From the NCBI RefSeq assembly GCF_015712165.1, contig NZ_JADPZX010000001.1, positions 2,046,001 to 2,110,000 on the forward strand: a stretch of DNA of 64,000 nucleotides, in the 5' to 3' direction. The position numbers and the translations under genes are program-made. Source of the DNA: Streptomyces spinoverrucosus (GTDB lineage Bacteria > Actinomycetota > Actinomycetes > Streptomycetales > Streptomycetaceae). Positions 25,201 through 32,731 of the stretch are shown piece after piece (within the stretch, counting starts at the first letter, position 1; each line of letters begins with the position of its first letter). The notes under the pieces were generated by a model. It did not search any database. It saw only the letters and a list, made by a program, of their open reading frames with translations, and was not told where the DNA came from.

Positions 25201-26424
25201 ATGCGATCCACACGGCTGTCGTTCACCACTCGCCGGGAGAGGGGCGCGCGTCGCAGAATCTCCCCCGTGCCGACCGTCGTTGCGCTGGCTTCCGCACTGG
25301 CGCTCACCGTCACCGCGTGTGAGTCGGGGGACCCCTCGGCGGACGCCCAGGCGTCGGCCTCGGCGGCTGCCGAGGGTGACGGAAAGATCCAGATCCCGGA
25401 CGACATCAAAGACCGTCTGAAAGAACACGGGATCGACCTGGACAGCTGGCGGGACGGCGCCTGGAAGAACTGGGACAAGGACGACTGGCTGCGCGAGGCC
25501 GAGGACTTCATCAACCCGATCATCGAGGACCTGTGGGACCCGGACCGCATGCGGGAGGCCCAGGAGCCCGACCAGTCCGTCGACGAAGGTGGCCTCTCCG
25601 GAGACCAGGGGGTGACCGACCCGACGCCGGAGCCGGTGGAGGCGGAGGCCGTGCCGGCGACGTACCACGCCAACGCTCCCGAGGCGGGCAAGCTGCTCTT
25701 CGACTCCCCCGAGGGCACGATGGTCTGCTCCGCGACGGTCGTGAAGGACCCGGCCAATCCGGGCAAGTCGAACCTGGTGTGGACGGCGGGGCACTGTGTG
25801 CACGCGGGCAAGGAAGGCGGCTGGTACCGCAACATCGCGTTCGTGCCGTCGTACAACGACGCCGGCATGTCGACGGAGGAGTTGCAGGGCGCCACGAAGG
25901 AAGAGGTCGCTCCCTACGGGGTCTGGTGGGGCGACTGGGTGCAGACCTCGGACCAGTGGATCGAGCAGGGCAGTTCGACGGGCGGGGACGGAGCGGCGTA
26001 CGACTTCGCCGTGCTCCATGTGACGCCGGAGGACGGCAGCGGGGGCAAGTCCCTGGAGGAGACGGTGGGCTCGGCGCTGCCGGTGGACTTCGCCGCTCCG
26101 GCCGTGCCGGAGATGGAGAGCCTGACGGCGACGGGCTATCCCGCGGGGGCGCCGTACGACGGTCAGACGCTGTACCAGTGCGAGGACAAGCCGGGACGCC
26201 TGTCGATCAGCGCGTCGGATCCGACGATGTACCGGATCGGCTGCACGATGACCGGCGGTTCGTCCGGCGGTGGCTGGGTCGCGGCGGGATCGGACGGGAA
26301 GCCGGCGCTGGTCTCCAACACCTCGATCGGTCCGGTGACTTCGGGCTGGCTGGCGGGGCCGCGGCTGGGTGATGAGGCGAAGGGTGTCTTCGAGGCGGTG
26401 AGCGGTAAGTTCGCCGGCCAGTGA
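25201..26424 (+). CDS. Secreted trypsin-like serine protease, putative lipoprotein (copy 1)
   Basis: 407 aa. A twin-arginine-like basic N-terminus (RRERGARRR) and a hydrophobic stretch lead to a lipobox ending at Cys40 (LTVTAC), so the protein is probably membrane-anchored outside the cell. Residues ~61-115 form a conserved Trp/Asp-rich module that I do not recognise. The protease domain follows, with His198 (TAGHC), Asp268 (AAYDFAVLHV) and Ser355 (GGSSGGGW) as catalytic triad and four cysteines that could form two disulfides. It is closest in layout to V8/trypsin-like S1 peptidases. A 389-aa paralog follows 197 bases downstream, from a tandem duplication. Confidence 0.87.
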   Translation: MRSTRLSFTTRRERGARRRISPVPTVVALASALALTVTACESGDPSADAQASASAAAEGDGKIQIPDDIKDRLKEHGIDLDSWRDGAWKNWDKDDWLREAEDFINPIIEDLWDPDRMREAQEPDQSVDEGGLSGDQGVTDPTPEPVEAEAVPATYHANAPEAGKLLFDSPEGTMVCSATVVKDPANPGKSNLVWTAGHCVHAGKEGGWYRNIAFVPSYNDAGMSTEELQGATKEEVAPYGVWWGDWVQTSDQWIEQGSSTGGDGAAYDFAVLHVTPEDGSGGKSLEETVGSALPVDFAAPAVPEMESLTATGYPAGAPYDGQTLYQCEDKPGRLSISASDPTMYRIGCTMTGGSSGGGWVAAGSDGKPALVSNTSIGPVTSGWLAGPRLGDEAKGVFEAVSGKFAGQ

Positions 26425-26621
26425 CGGTGCCGTAGGACCGGCGGTGGGTTGGCGTGACGGAAACCTTCACCACCTCACCGCCGTTCGCCCGCAGGCTCAC
26501 GGGCATAGTGGGATGCCGCTCACGGGGGTGATCCACAGGATCCACTTGTGTGCGTCAGCGCCGTGCACGAGCGACCGACATCGCACACTCGAACAACGTT
26601 TCAACGGGGGGTCACAGCACC

Positions 26622-27791
26622 ATGCGCTCCATACCCAAACCTCGCTCCGCACTCGCCGCACTCGCGCTCACTGCCACCGCCTGCGGCAGTGACAGTGCGG
26701 ACAAGGCGGCCGACCAGGCCGGAGCTGCCGCATCGCAGGCGGCCGGTGGCGATGACGGCAAGGTCGGGATACCGGCCGACATCGCGGACCGGCTCGCGGA
26801 GCACGGCATTGATGTCGACGCCTGGAAGGACGGCGGCTGGCAGGACTGGGACAAGGACAAGTGGCTCAGTGAGGCCAAGGACTTCGTCAACCCGGTGATC
26901 GAGGGCCTGTGGAAGCCGGAGCGGATGCGTTCCGCGCAGGAGGCCGACAAGACGCTCTCGACCAAGGACGCGCCGGCCGACCAGGGCGTCAGCGACCCGG
27001 AGCCCGCGCCGGTCGAGGCCGTGGCCGAGAAGACGCCGTACCACCAGAACGCGGCGCCGGTCGGCAAGGTCTTCTTCGACTCGCCCGAGGGGTCCATGGT
27101 CTGTTCGGGCACGGTCATCAAGGACGTGAACCATCCCGGCAGGTCCAACCTCATCTGGACGGCCGGGCACTGTGTGCACGCCGGGCTGAACGGCGGCTGG
27201 TACCGGAACATCATGTTCGTCCCGGCCTACAACGACCTCGGAAAGTCCGAGGCGGAGCTGGGCAGTGCCAGCAGCAGCGAGATCGCTCCGTACGGCAACT
27301 GGTGGGCGGACTGGGCCTCGACCTCCGACGGTTGGATGGAGGGCGGTTCGGCGACCGGCGGCGCGGGGGCGGCGTACGACTACGCCGTGCTGCATGTGCG
27401 GCCGGAGCAGGGCGCCGAGTCGCTGGAGGAGAAGGTCGGCGCGGCGCTGGACGTGGACTTCTCGGCGCCGTCCGCGACGGAGGCCGGCGAGATGGGCGCC
27501 TGGGGATATCCGGCGGGGGCGCCGTACAACGGGCTGGAGATGTTCAAGTGCATCGACCGGCCGGGGCGGTTCTCGCTCAGCCCGGCGTTGCCGACGATGT
27601 ACCGGATCGGGTGCACCATGACCGGCGGTTCGTCGGGCGGCGGCTGGTTCCGGGTGGTGGACGGCGAGACCAAGCTGGTCTCGAACACGTCGATCGGCCC
27701 GGCCGACAACACCTGGCTGGCGGGGCCGCAGCTGGGACAGGACGCGCAGGCGCTCTACGAGAACATGAGCAGGACGTACGGCGGTCAGTGA
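26622..27791 (+). CDS. Secreted trypsin-like serine protease, putative lipoprotein (copy 2)
   Basis: 389 aa from ATG 26622; the longer frame from 26550 lacks a ribosome-binding site. It is a paralog of the preceding gene along its entire length. Cys21 follows a non-ideal lipobox (ATAC). The Trp/Asp-rich module (about residues 47-97), His183, Asp253 and Ser338 are all kept, as are the four protease-domain cysteines. Copy 2 has a shorter signal region and a more acidic linker. Substrate specificity cannot be read from the sequence. Its terminator, shared with the convergent hflX, has been split by an IS30 element. Confidence 0.87.
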   Translation: MRSIPKPRSALAALALTATACGSDSADKAADQAGAAASQAAGGDDGKVGIPADIADRLAEHGIDVDAWKDGGWQDWDKDKWLSEAKDFVNPVIEGLWKPERMRSAQEADKTLSTKDAPADQGVSDPEPAPVEAVAEKTPYHQNAAPVGKVFFDSPEGSMVCSGTVIKDVNHPGRSNLIWTAGHCVHAGLNGGWYRNIMFVPAYNDLGKSEAELGSASSSEIAPYGNWWADWASTSDGWMEGGSATGGAGAAYDYAVLHVRPEQGAESLEEKVGAALDVDFSAPSATEAGEMGAWGYPAGAPYNGLEMFKCIDRPGRFSLSPALPTMYRIGCTMTGGSSGGGWFRVVDGETKLVSNTSIGPADNTWLAGPQLGQDAQALYENMSRTYGGQ

Positions 27792-27806
27792 CGCGTCGAT
27801 GACGAA

Positions 27807-27829
27807 GGCCCGCCCCTCACACGGTGCTT
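27807..27829. terminator. Left half of an IS-split terminator hairpin
   Basis: GGCCCGCCCCT (27807-27817), a CACAC bulge and GGTGCTT (27823-27829). These pair exactly with AAGCACC (29120-29126) and AGGGGCGGGCC (29127-29137) on the other side of the insertion sequence. Before insertion this would have been an 18-bp stem with a loop of about four bases between the convergent protease and hflX genes. Confidence 0.85.
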
Positions 27830-29115
27830 TCTAGGGGTCGTCGCAACACGTGGTCGTGTTGATCAGGCCGCGAGCAGTTTATGCAGGCGCTCGGCTGGGG
27901 TTTCCCAGCCGAGCGTTTTGCGTGGGCGACCGTTGAGTTCGGCGGCCACGGCGTCCAGGTGCTTGCGGGTGTGGACCGAGAGGTCGGTGCCCTTGGGGAA
28001 GTACTGCCGCAGCAGGCCGTTGGTGTTCTCGTTGGAGCCTCGCTGCCAGGGGCTGGCCGGGTCGCAGAAGTAGACCGGGATGCCGGTGGCGACGGTGAAC
28101 GCGCCGTGGGCGCCCATCTCGCTTCCCTGGTCCCAGGTCAGGGACCGTGTGAGGTGCGAGGGCAGGGTCTGGACCGTGGTGACCAGCACGTCCCGGACGC
28201 TCTCGGCGCCGTGGTCGCCGGGCAGGTGCAGGAGCATGACGTAGCGGGTGGCGCGCTCGAGCAGGGTGCCGATGGCCGACTTACCGTCCTTGCCGATGAT
28301 GAGGTCGCCTTCCCAGTGGCCGGGCACGGCCCGGTCTTCCGCTTCGGCGGGCCGTTCGCTGATCATCACCATGGGGGTGGAAAACCGTGGCTGGCGCTGC
28401 CGGGCCTGGCGACGCGGCTTGCGCCGGGCGCGACCGGTCCGCAGGGCGCGGGCCAGCTCACGGCGCAACTCTCCGCGTCCTTGGACGTAGAGAGCCTGGT
28501 AAACCGTCTCGTGGACCACATGCATCTCCGGCCGCTCGGGGAACTGTGCCCGCAGAGCCTGGCAGATCTGCTCCGGACTCCACCGTAGATGCAGGTGGTC
28601 CTGGATGAAGTCCCGCAGCTCACGGTTCCGGCTGATCTTTCCCGGCTTGGGGCGGGGCCGGCGGGCATCGGCGCGGGCCTGGGCGGCGTGCGGCCGGTAC
28701 TGGCCGTTGCCCGGATGCCGGTTACGGCGGATCTCGCGGCTGACGGTGGACGGGCTACGGCCCAGCTCGGCCGCGATCGCCCGGAGCGTGGCCTTCTCCC
28801 GCAGCCGGTCAGCGATGTAGATCCGGTCGGCCTCACACAGATACCGGGACGGACCAGAAGGCGGCACCACCGCGTTGATCGGTGGTGCCGCCTTCTGCCT
28901 ACGGTCGGCGCTGCGGCCGTTACGCCACTTTCTGCCGGTCCGCTCGTCGATACCGACCAGCCGGCAGGCTTCCTTGTTGCTGTAGCCCTGTTGCACGAGC
29001 CGGGAGTATTCCGTCCGCTCCCGGCTCAGCTTCACAGGCCCCTGAGCCGTCCGGTCCCCACGAATCTCGAAGTCCATTGCCACCCCTGAACTGGGGTGTT
29101 GCAACGACCACTAGA
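27830..29115. mobile_element. IS30-family insertion sequence, about 1286 bp
   Basis: Imperfect 20-bp terminal inverted repeats flank a single transposase gene: TCTAGGGGTCGTCGCAACAC at 27830-27849, and the complement of TCTAGTGGTCGTTGCAACAC at 29096-29115 (18 of 20 match). The element lies exactly in the loop of a terminator hairpin. A target-site duplication could not be fixed; IS30 elements make only 2-3 bp. The transposase frame is intact, so the copy may be active. Confidence 0.88.
27863..29077 (-). CDS. IS30-family transposase
   Basis: 404 aa from ATG 29077 with GGGGTGG upstream. An N-terminal helix-turn-helix region (ERTEYSRLVQQGYSNKEACRLVG, shown here only as its location, residues ~20-42) is followed by the IS30 second HTH (LRAIAAELGRSPSTVSREIRRN). 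The DDE catalytic core has Asp in HWEGDLIIG, Asp in LTWDQGSEM and Glu in RGSNENTNGLLRQYFPKG. All three acidic residues are present and the length is normal, so the enzyme looks functional. It is transcribed opposite to the upstream protease genes and in the same direction as hflX. Confidence 0.95.
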   Translation of the reverse strand: MDFEIRGDRTAQGPVKLSRERTEYSRLVQQGYSNKEACRLVGIDERTGRKWRNGRSADRRQKAAPPINAVVPPSGPSRYLCEADRIYIADRLREKATLRAIAAELGRSPSTVSREIRRNRHPGNGQYRPHAAQARADARRPRPKPGKISRNRELRDFIQDHLHLRWSPEQICQALRAQFPERPEMHVVHETVYQALYVQGRGELRRELARALRTGRARRKPRRQARQRQPRFSTPMVMISERPAEAEDRAVPGHWEGDLIIGKDGKSAIGTLLERATRYVMLLHLPGDHGAESVRDVLVTTVQTLPSHLTRSLTWDQGSEMGAHGAFTVATGIPVYFCDPASPWQRGSNENTNGLLRQYFPKGTDLSVHTRKHLDAVAAELNGRPRKTLGWETPAERLHKLLAA

Positions 29116-29119
29116 ACTG

Positions 29120-29137
29120 AAGCACCAGGGGCGGGCC
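29120..29137. terminator. Right half of the IS-split terminator hairpin
   Basis: AAGCACC followed directly by AGGGGCGGGCC. It complements 27807-27829 exactly apart from a 5-base bulge. On its own this half cannot fold into the original terminator, so the insertion has probably changed termination of hflX transcription, which ends 47 bases away. Confidence 0.82.
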
Positions 29138-29183
29138 TCTCTGTGCAGCTCTACCTACAGCTCTACAGCAGACTCATGACGGC

Positions 29184-30683
29184 TCAGGCGGCCGGCGTCG
29201 GCATGTACGGCGTGAGCTCGGCCGCCAGTTCCTCGTGCACCCGCACCTTGAGCAGGGTGCCCTCCGGGGTGTGCTCCTCGGAGATCACCTCGCCCTCGTC
29301 GTGGGCGCGGGCGACCAGCTTGCCGTGGGTGTACGGCACGAGGGCCTCGATCTCGACGGACGGGCGGGGCAGCTCGTTGTCGATGAGCGCGAGCAGTTCG
29401 TCGATACCCCGGCCCGTGCGGGCCGAGACGGCGATGGAGCGCTTCTCGATCCGCATCAGCCGCTGCAGGACCAGCGGGTCGGCCGCGTCGGCCTTGTTGA
29501 CCACGACGATCTCGGGTACGTCGGTGGCGCCGACGTCCCTGATCACCTCGCGCACGGCGGCCAGCTGCTCCTCCGGGTTGGGGTGCGAACCGTCCACCAC
29601 GTGCAGGATCAGGTCGGACTCGCCGACCTCCTCCATCGTGGAGCGGAACGCCTCGACCAGGTGGTGCGGCAGGTGCCGGACGAAGCCGACGGTGTCGGCC
29701 AGCGTGTACAGCCGGCCGCTCGGGGTCTCGGCCCGGCGGACGGTCGGATCCAGGGTCGCGAACAGGGCGTTCTCGACCAGGACGCCGGCGCCGGTGAGGC
29801 GGTTGAGCAGGGAGGACTTGCCAGCGTTGGTGTAGCCCGCGATGGCGACCGAGGGCACCTTGTGGCGCTTGCGCTCCTGGCGCTTGATGTCCCGGCCGGT
29901 CTTCATCTCCGCGATCTCCCGGCGCATCTTCGCCATCTTCTCGCGGATCCGGCGCCGGTCCGTCTCGATCTTGGTCTCACCGGGACCACGGGTGGCGAGA
30001 CCGCCGCCCTTGCCGCCGCCCATCTGCCGGGACAGCGACTGACCCCAGCCTCGCAGCCTCGGCAGCATGTACTGCATCTGCGCGAGCGCGACCTGCGCCT
30101 TGCCCTCTCGGGACTTGGCATGCTGGGCGAAGATGTCCAGGATCAGCGCCGTGCGGTCGATGACCTTGACCTTGACGACGTCCTCGAGGTGGATCAGCTG
30201 GCCGGGGCTGAGCTCACCGTCGCAGATGACGGTGTCCGCGCCCGTCTCGAGCACGACGTCGCGCAGCTCGTCGGCCTTGCCGGAACCGATGTAGGTCGCC
30301 GCGTCGGGCTTGTCGCGCCGCTGGATCACGCCGTCGAGCACGAGCGCACCCGCTGTCTCCGCGAGGGCGGCGAGCTCCGCGAGGGAGTTCTCCGCGTCCT
30401 GCACGGTCCCCGAGGTCCAGACGCCGACGAGGACGACCCGCTCCAGACGGAGCTGGCGGTACTCGACCTCGGTGACGTCCTCGAGCTCGGTGGAGAGGCC
30501 CACAACGCGGCGCAGAGCCGCGCGTTCGGAGCGGTCGAACTGGTCGCCGTCCCGCTCTCCGTCGACCTCGTGGCTCCAGGCGACGTCCTCTTCCATCAGG
30601 GCATCGGCCCGAAGACCCTCGGGGTAGTCGTGCGCAAGGCGCTTGCGCTGGGTGTCCTGGGAAGGGGAAGAAGAGGAGGTCAT
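29184..30683 (-). CDS. hflX: GTPase HflX
   Basis: 499 aa from ATG 30683 with AAGGA upstream; the frame to 30815 has no ribosome-binding site. HflX is a ribosome-associated GTPase that splits or rescues stalled 70S ribosomes under stress. The N-terminal HflX domain has the glycine-rich GGGKGGGLATRGPGETKIE linker. The G domain shows G1 (GYTNAGKSS), G3 (DTVGF) and G4 (NKAD). A ~70-residue N-terminal extension is usual in Streptomyces. The gene is downstream of the M1 peptidase gene on the same strand with a 185-base gap, so it likely has its own promoter. Confidence 0.94.
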   Translation of the reverse strand: MTSSSSPSQDTQRKRLAHDYPEGLRADALMEEDVAWSHEVDGERDGDQFDRSERAALRRVVGLSTELEDVTEVEYRQLRLERVVLVGVWTSGTVQDAENSLAELAALAETAGALVLDGVIQRRDKPDAATYIGSGKADELRDVVLETGADTVICDGELSPGQLIHLEDVVKVKVIDRTALILDIFAQHAKSREGKAQVALAQMQYMLPRLRGWGQSLSRQMGGGKGGGLATRGPGETKIETDRRRIREKMAKMRREIAEMKTGRDIKRQERKRHKVPSVAIAGYTNAGKSSLLNRLTGAGVLVENALFATLDPTVRRAETPSGRLYTLADTVGFVRHLPHHLVEAFRSTMEEVGESDLILHVVDGSHPNPEEQLAAVREVIRDVGATDVPEIVVVNKADAADPLVLQRLMRIEKRSIAVSARTGRGIDELLALIDNELPRPSVEIEALVPYTHGKLVARAHDEGEVISEEHTPEGTLLKVRVHEELAAELTPYMPTPAA

Positions 30684-30868
30684 TGGGTCCTTACGTCGTT
30701 GGGGATTCCGTGTGTGCAGTGACGGGGCGCAGCGCGGGCAAAGGTGCTCGGACCTCTTTCGGAGCTGGTCCGCCACCCTGCACAACGCACGAGTGGCCCG
30801 GGAGATTCCCGTCACGTGCGCCGCCGACCTGAAGATGGTCGCACGGTACGCCCCGTCTCGTCACCGTG

Positions 30869-32440
30869 TTATTCCGCCGCCGTTTTCCGGGGCTCCATGA
30901 CCTTGGGCGAGGCCCCCTCCTGGGCCGACTGCCGGACCGTCGGCTTCCAGTCCGGGTGGCCCGGCATCGGCGGGGTCTTCTCTCCGTACAGCCACCCATG
31001 CAGGAAGCCGCTCAGATCGCGTCCGGCCGTCTGGGAGGCCAGGGACACGAAGTCGGCGGTGGTCGCCGTGCCGTCCCTGTGGCGGCTCACCCAGGCCCGC
31101 TCCAGGCCCTCGAAGGCCGTGCGGCCGATCTCCTGGCGGAGGGCGTAGAGGACCAGGGCCGCTCCGTCGTAGACGTTCGGCCGGAAGATCCCCAGGCGGC
31201 TGCCGGACTCGGGCACCTTCGGTGCGGCGGGCGGGCCGCCGGCGGCGCGCCAGTGGTCGGAGGCGCCGTAGGCCGCACGCATCCGCGCCTGAAGGGACCG
31301 GTTCGACTTCTCCTCCGCGTACAGCGCCTCGTACCAGGTGGCGTGTCCCTCGTTGAGCCACAGGTCGGACCAGGTGCGGGGGCTGACGCTGTTGCCGAAC
31401 CACTGGTGGGCCAGCTCGTGGACCATGATCGAGTCGACGTACCACTCGGGGAAGGACGGGTCGTTGAAGAGCTCTCTCTCAAAGAGAGAGAGCGTCTGCG
31501 TCTCCAGCTCGAAGCCCGTGGAGGCGTCCGCGACGAGCATCCCGTACGTCTCGAAGGGGTACGGCCCGACCTTGCCCTCCATCCAGGAGATCTGGTCGGG
31601 GGTCTTGGCGAGCCACGGTTCGAGCGCCGCCCTGTGCCGGGTCGGGACGACGTCCCTCAGGGGGAGCGCGTGCGGGCCGGTGCGGCGTACCACTGTGGAG
31701 CGGCCGATGGAGACCTGGGTGAGTTCCGTGGCCATGGGGTGCTGGGTGCGGTACGTCCATCTGGTCGCGGCGCCGACGCGTTGCACGCCGGCCGGCAGGC
31801 CGTTGGCGACGGCCGTGTAGCCGTCGGGAGCGGTGATCCGGATGGTGAAGTGGGCCTTGTCGGAGGGATGGTCGTTGGACGGAAAGACCAGGTGGGCCGC
31901 GTCGGCCTGGTTGGCCATGGCGAGGCCGTCGGCGGTGCGGATCCAGCCTCCCTCCCGTCCGCCGCCGGTCAGCGGGTCGCTGGTGTGCCGCACGGTGATG
32001 CGCACCCGCTTCCCTTGGGGCAGCTGTTCGTCCGGCGTGACCACCAGGTCCTCATCGGCCGCGGCGAACGACGCCGGCTCGCCGTCGATCTCGACCGAGG
32101 AAACCTTGCCGCGGGCGAAGTCGAGGTTCACGCGCGACAGGGGGGCGGTCGTCAGGGCGTCGATCGTCGTGACGGCCTGGAGCGGCTTGCTGTTGGTGCC
32201 GGAGTACGTGAAGGAGAGGTCGTACGCCGCGACGTCGTAGCCCGGGTTGCCGAGATACGGGAAGAGGCGGTCGCCGACACCCAGCGGGGCGGGCGGGACA
32301 CTGGCGGCGACGAGACAGACGGACGCGGCGGAGGCGACCAGGACCGCCTTCAGCCGACGGGTGGTCCTCGATGCGATCGTGCGGGTTCCGGGGGCTGTGG
32401 TGGCGGGCCGTGCAGCCTTGTGGGGGGAGGTGAGCAGCAT
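30869..32440 (-). CDS. Secreted M1-family zinc metallopeptidase
   Basis: 523 aa. A basic start and a hydrophobic stretch (residues ~30-50, LKAVLVASAASVCLVAASV) indicate a signal peptide, so it acts outside the cell. The zinc site is HELAH at 341-345 with the distal Glu364 in WLNEGHATWY, the M1 HExxH-x18-E pattern. Instead of the GAMEN exopeptidase motif it has STGFELETQT (308-317), typical of this short actinobacterial subgroup. The protein lacks the long C-terminal helical domain of aminopeptidase N, so the cleft is more open. A perfect 10-bp inverted repeat (GCTCTCTCTC-AAA-GAGAGAGAGC) lies within the gene at 31471-31493. Confidence 0.9.
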   Translation of the reverse strand: MLLTSPHKAARPATTAPGTRTIASRTTRRLKAVLVASAASVCLVAASVPPAPLGVGDRLFPYLGNPGYDVAAYDLSFTYSGTNSKPLQAVTTIDALTTAPLSRVNLDFARGKVSSVEIDGEPASFAAADEDLVVTPDEQLPQGKRVRITVRHTSDPLTGGGREGGWIRTADGLAMANQADAAHLVFPSNDHPSDKAHFTIRITAPDGYTAVANGLPAGVQRVGAATRWTYRTQHPMATELTQVSIGRSTVVRRTGPHALPLRDVVPTRHRAALEPWLAKTPDQISWMEGKVGPYPFETYGMLVADASTGFELETQTLSLFERELFNDPSFPEWYVDSIMVHELAHQWFGNSVSPRTWSDLWLNEGHATWYEALYAEEKSNRSLQARMRAAYGASDHWRAAGGPPAAPKVPESGSRLGIFRPNVYDGAALVLYALRQEIGRTAFEGLERAWVSRHRDGTATTADFVSLASQTAGRDLSGFLHGWLYGEKTPPMPGHPDWKPTVRQSAQEGASPKVMEPRKTAAE

Positions 32441-32554
32441 GGATTACGGCTACCAGCGCGCGCGAACCAGACAGCGACGACGCGCGTCGGGCGCACCCGA
32501 ACGGGGTGCTGACAGGGGCCAAGGGGCGGGCGCCAAAGGGAGGGCCTGGCCCGG

Positions 32555-32697
32555 GGCGCCGCACGCGCGCGGGGACGCGGGCCGGGTCCCTTCGGTTCGG
32601 GGCGCCCTACCCGGCGCCGCACGCGCAGCGGGGACGCGGGCCAGGTCCCTTCGGTTCGAGTCGCCCTACCTGGGCGCCGCACGCGCGCGTGGATGCC
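32555..32697. repeat. 58-60 bp tandem repeat upstream of the M1 peptidase gene
   Basis: About 2.4 copies start at 32555, 32613 and 32673. The unit begins GGCGCCGCACGCGCG and continues with GGTCCCTTCGGTTCG and GCGCCCTACC. It lies between the rshA stop and the M1 peptidase start, with no coding bias. Its GCGCCGCACGCGCG core is the reverse complement of the core repeated five times at 16248-16436. Confidence 0.8.
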
Positions 32698-32731
32698 TCT
32701 CGCGACGACCGCACGTCAGGCCACGCCGCCC

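Noticed and set aside
29081..29098. Hairpin CACCCC-TGAACT-GGGGTG near the right end of the IS as an independent terminator
   Set aside because: It overlaps the inverted repeat and the transposase ribosome-binding region. It may limit read-through into the transposase gene, but the stem is only six pairs.
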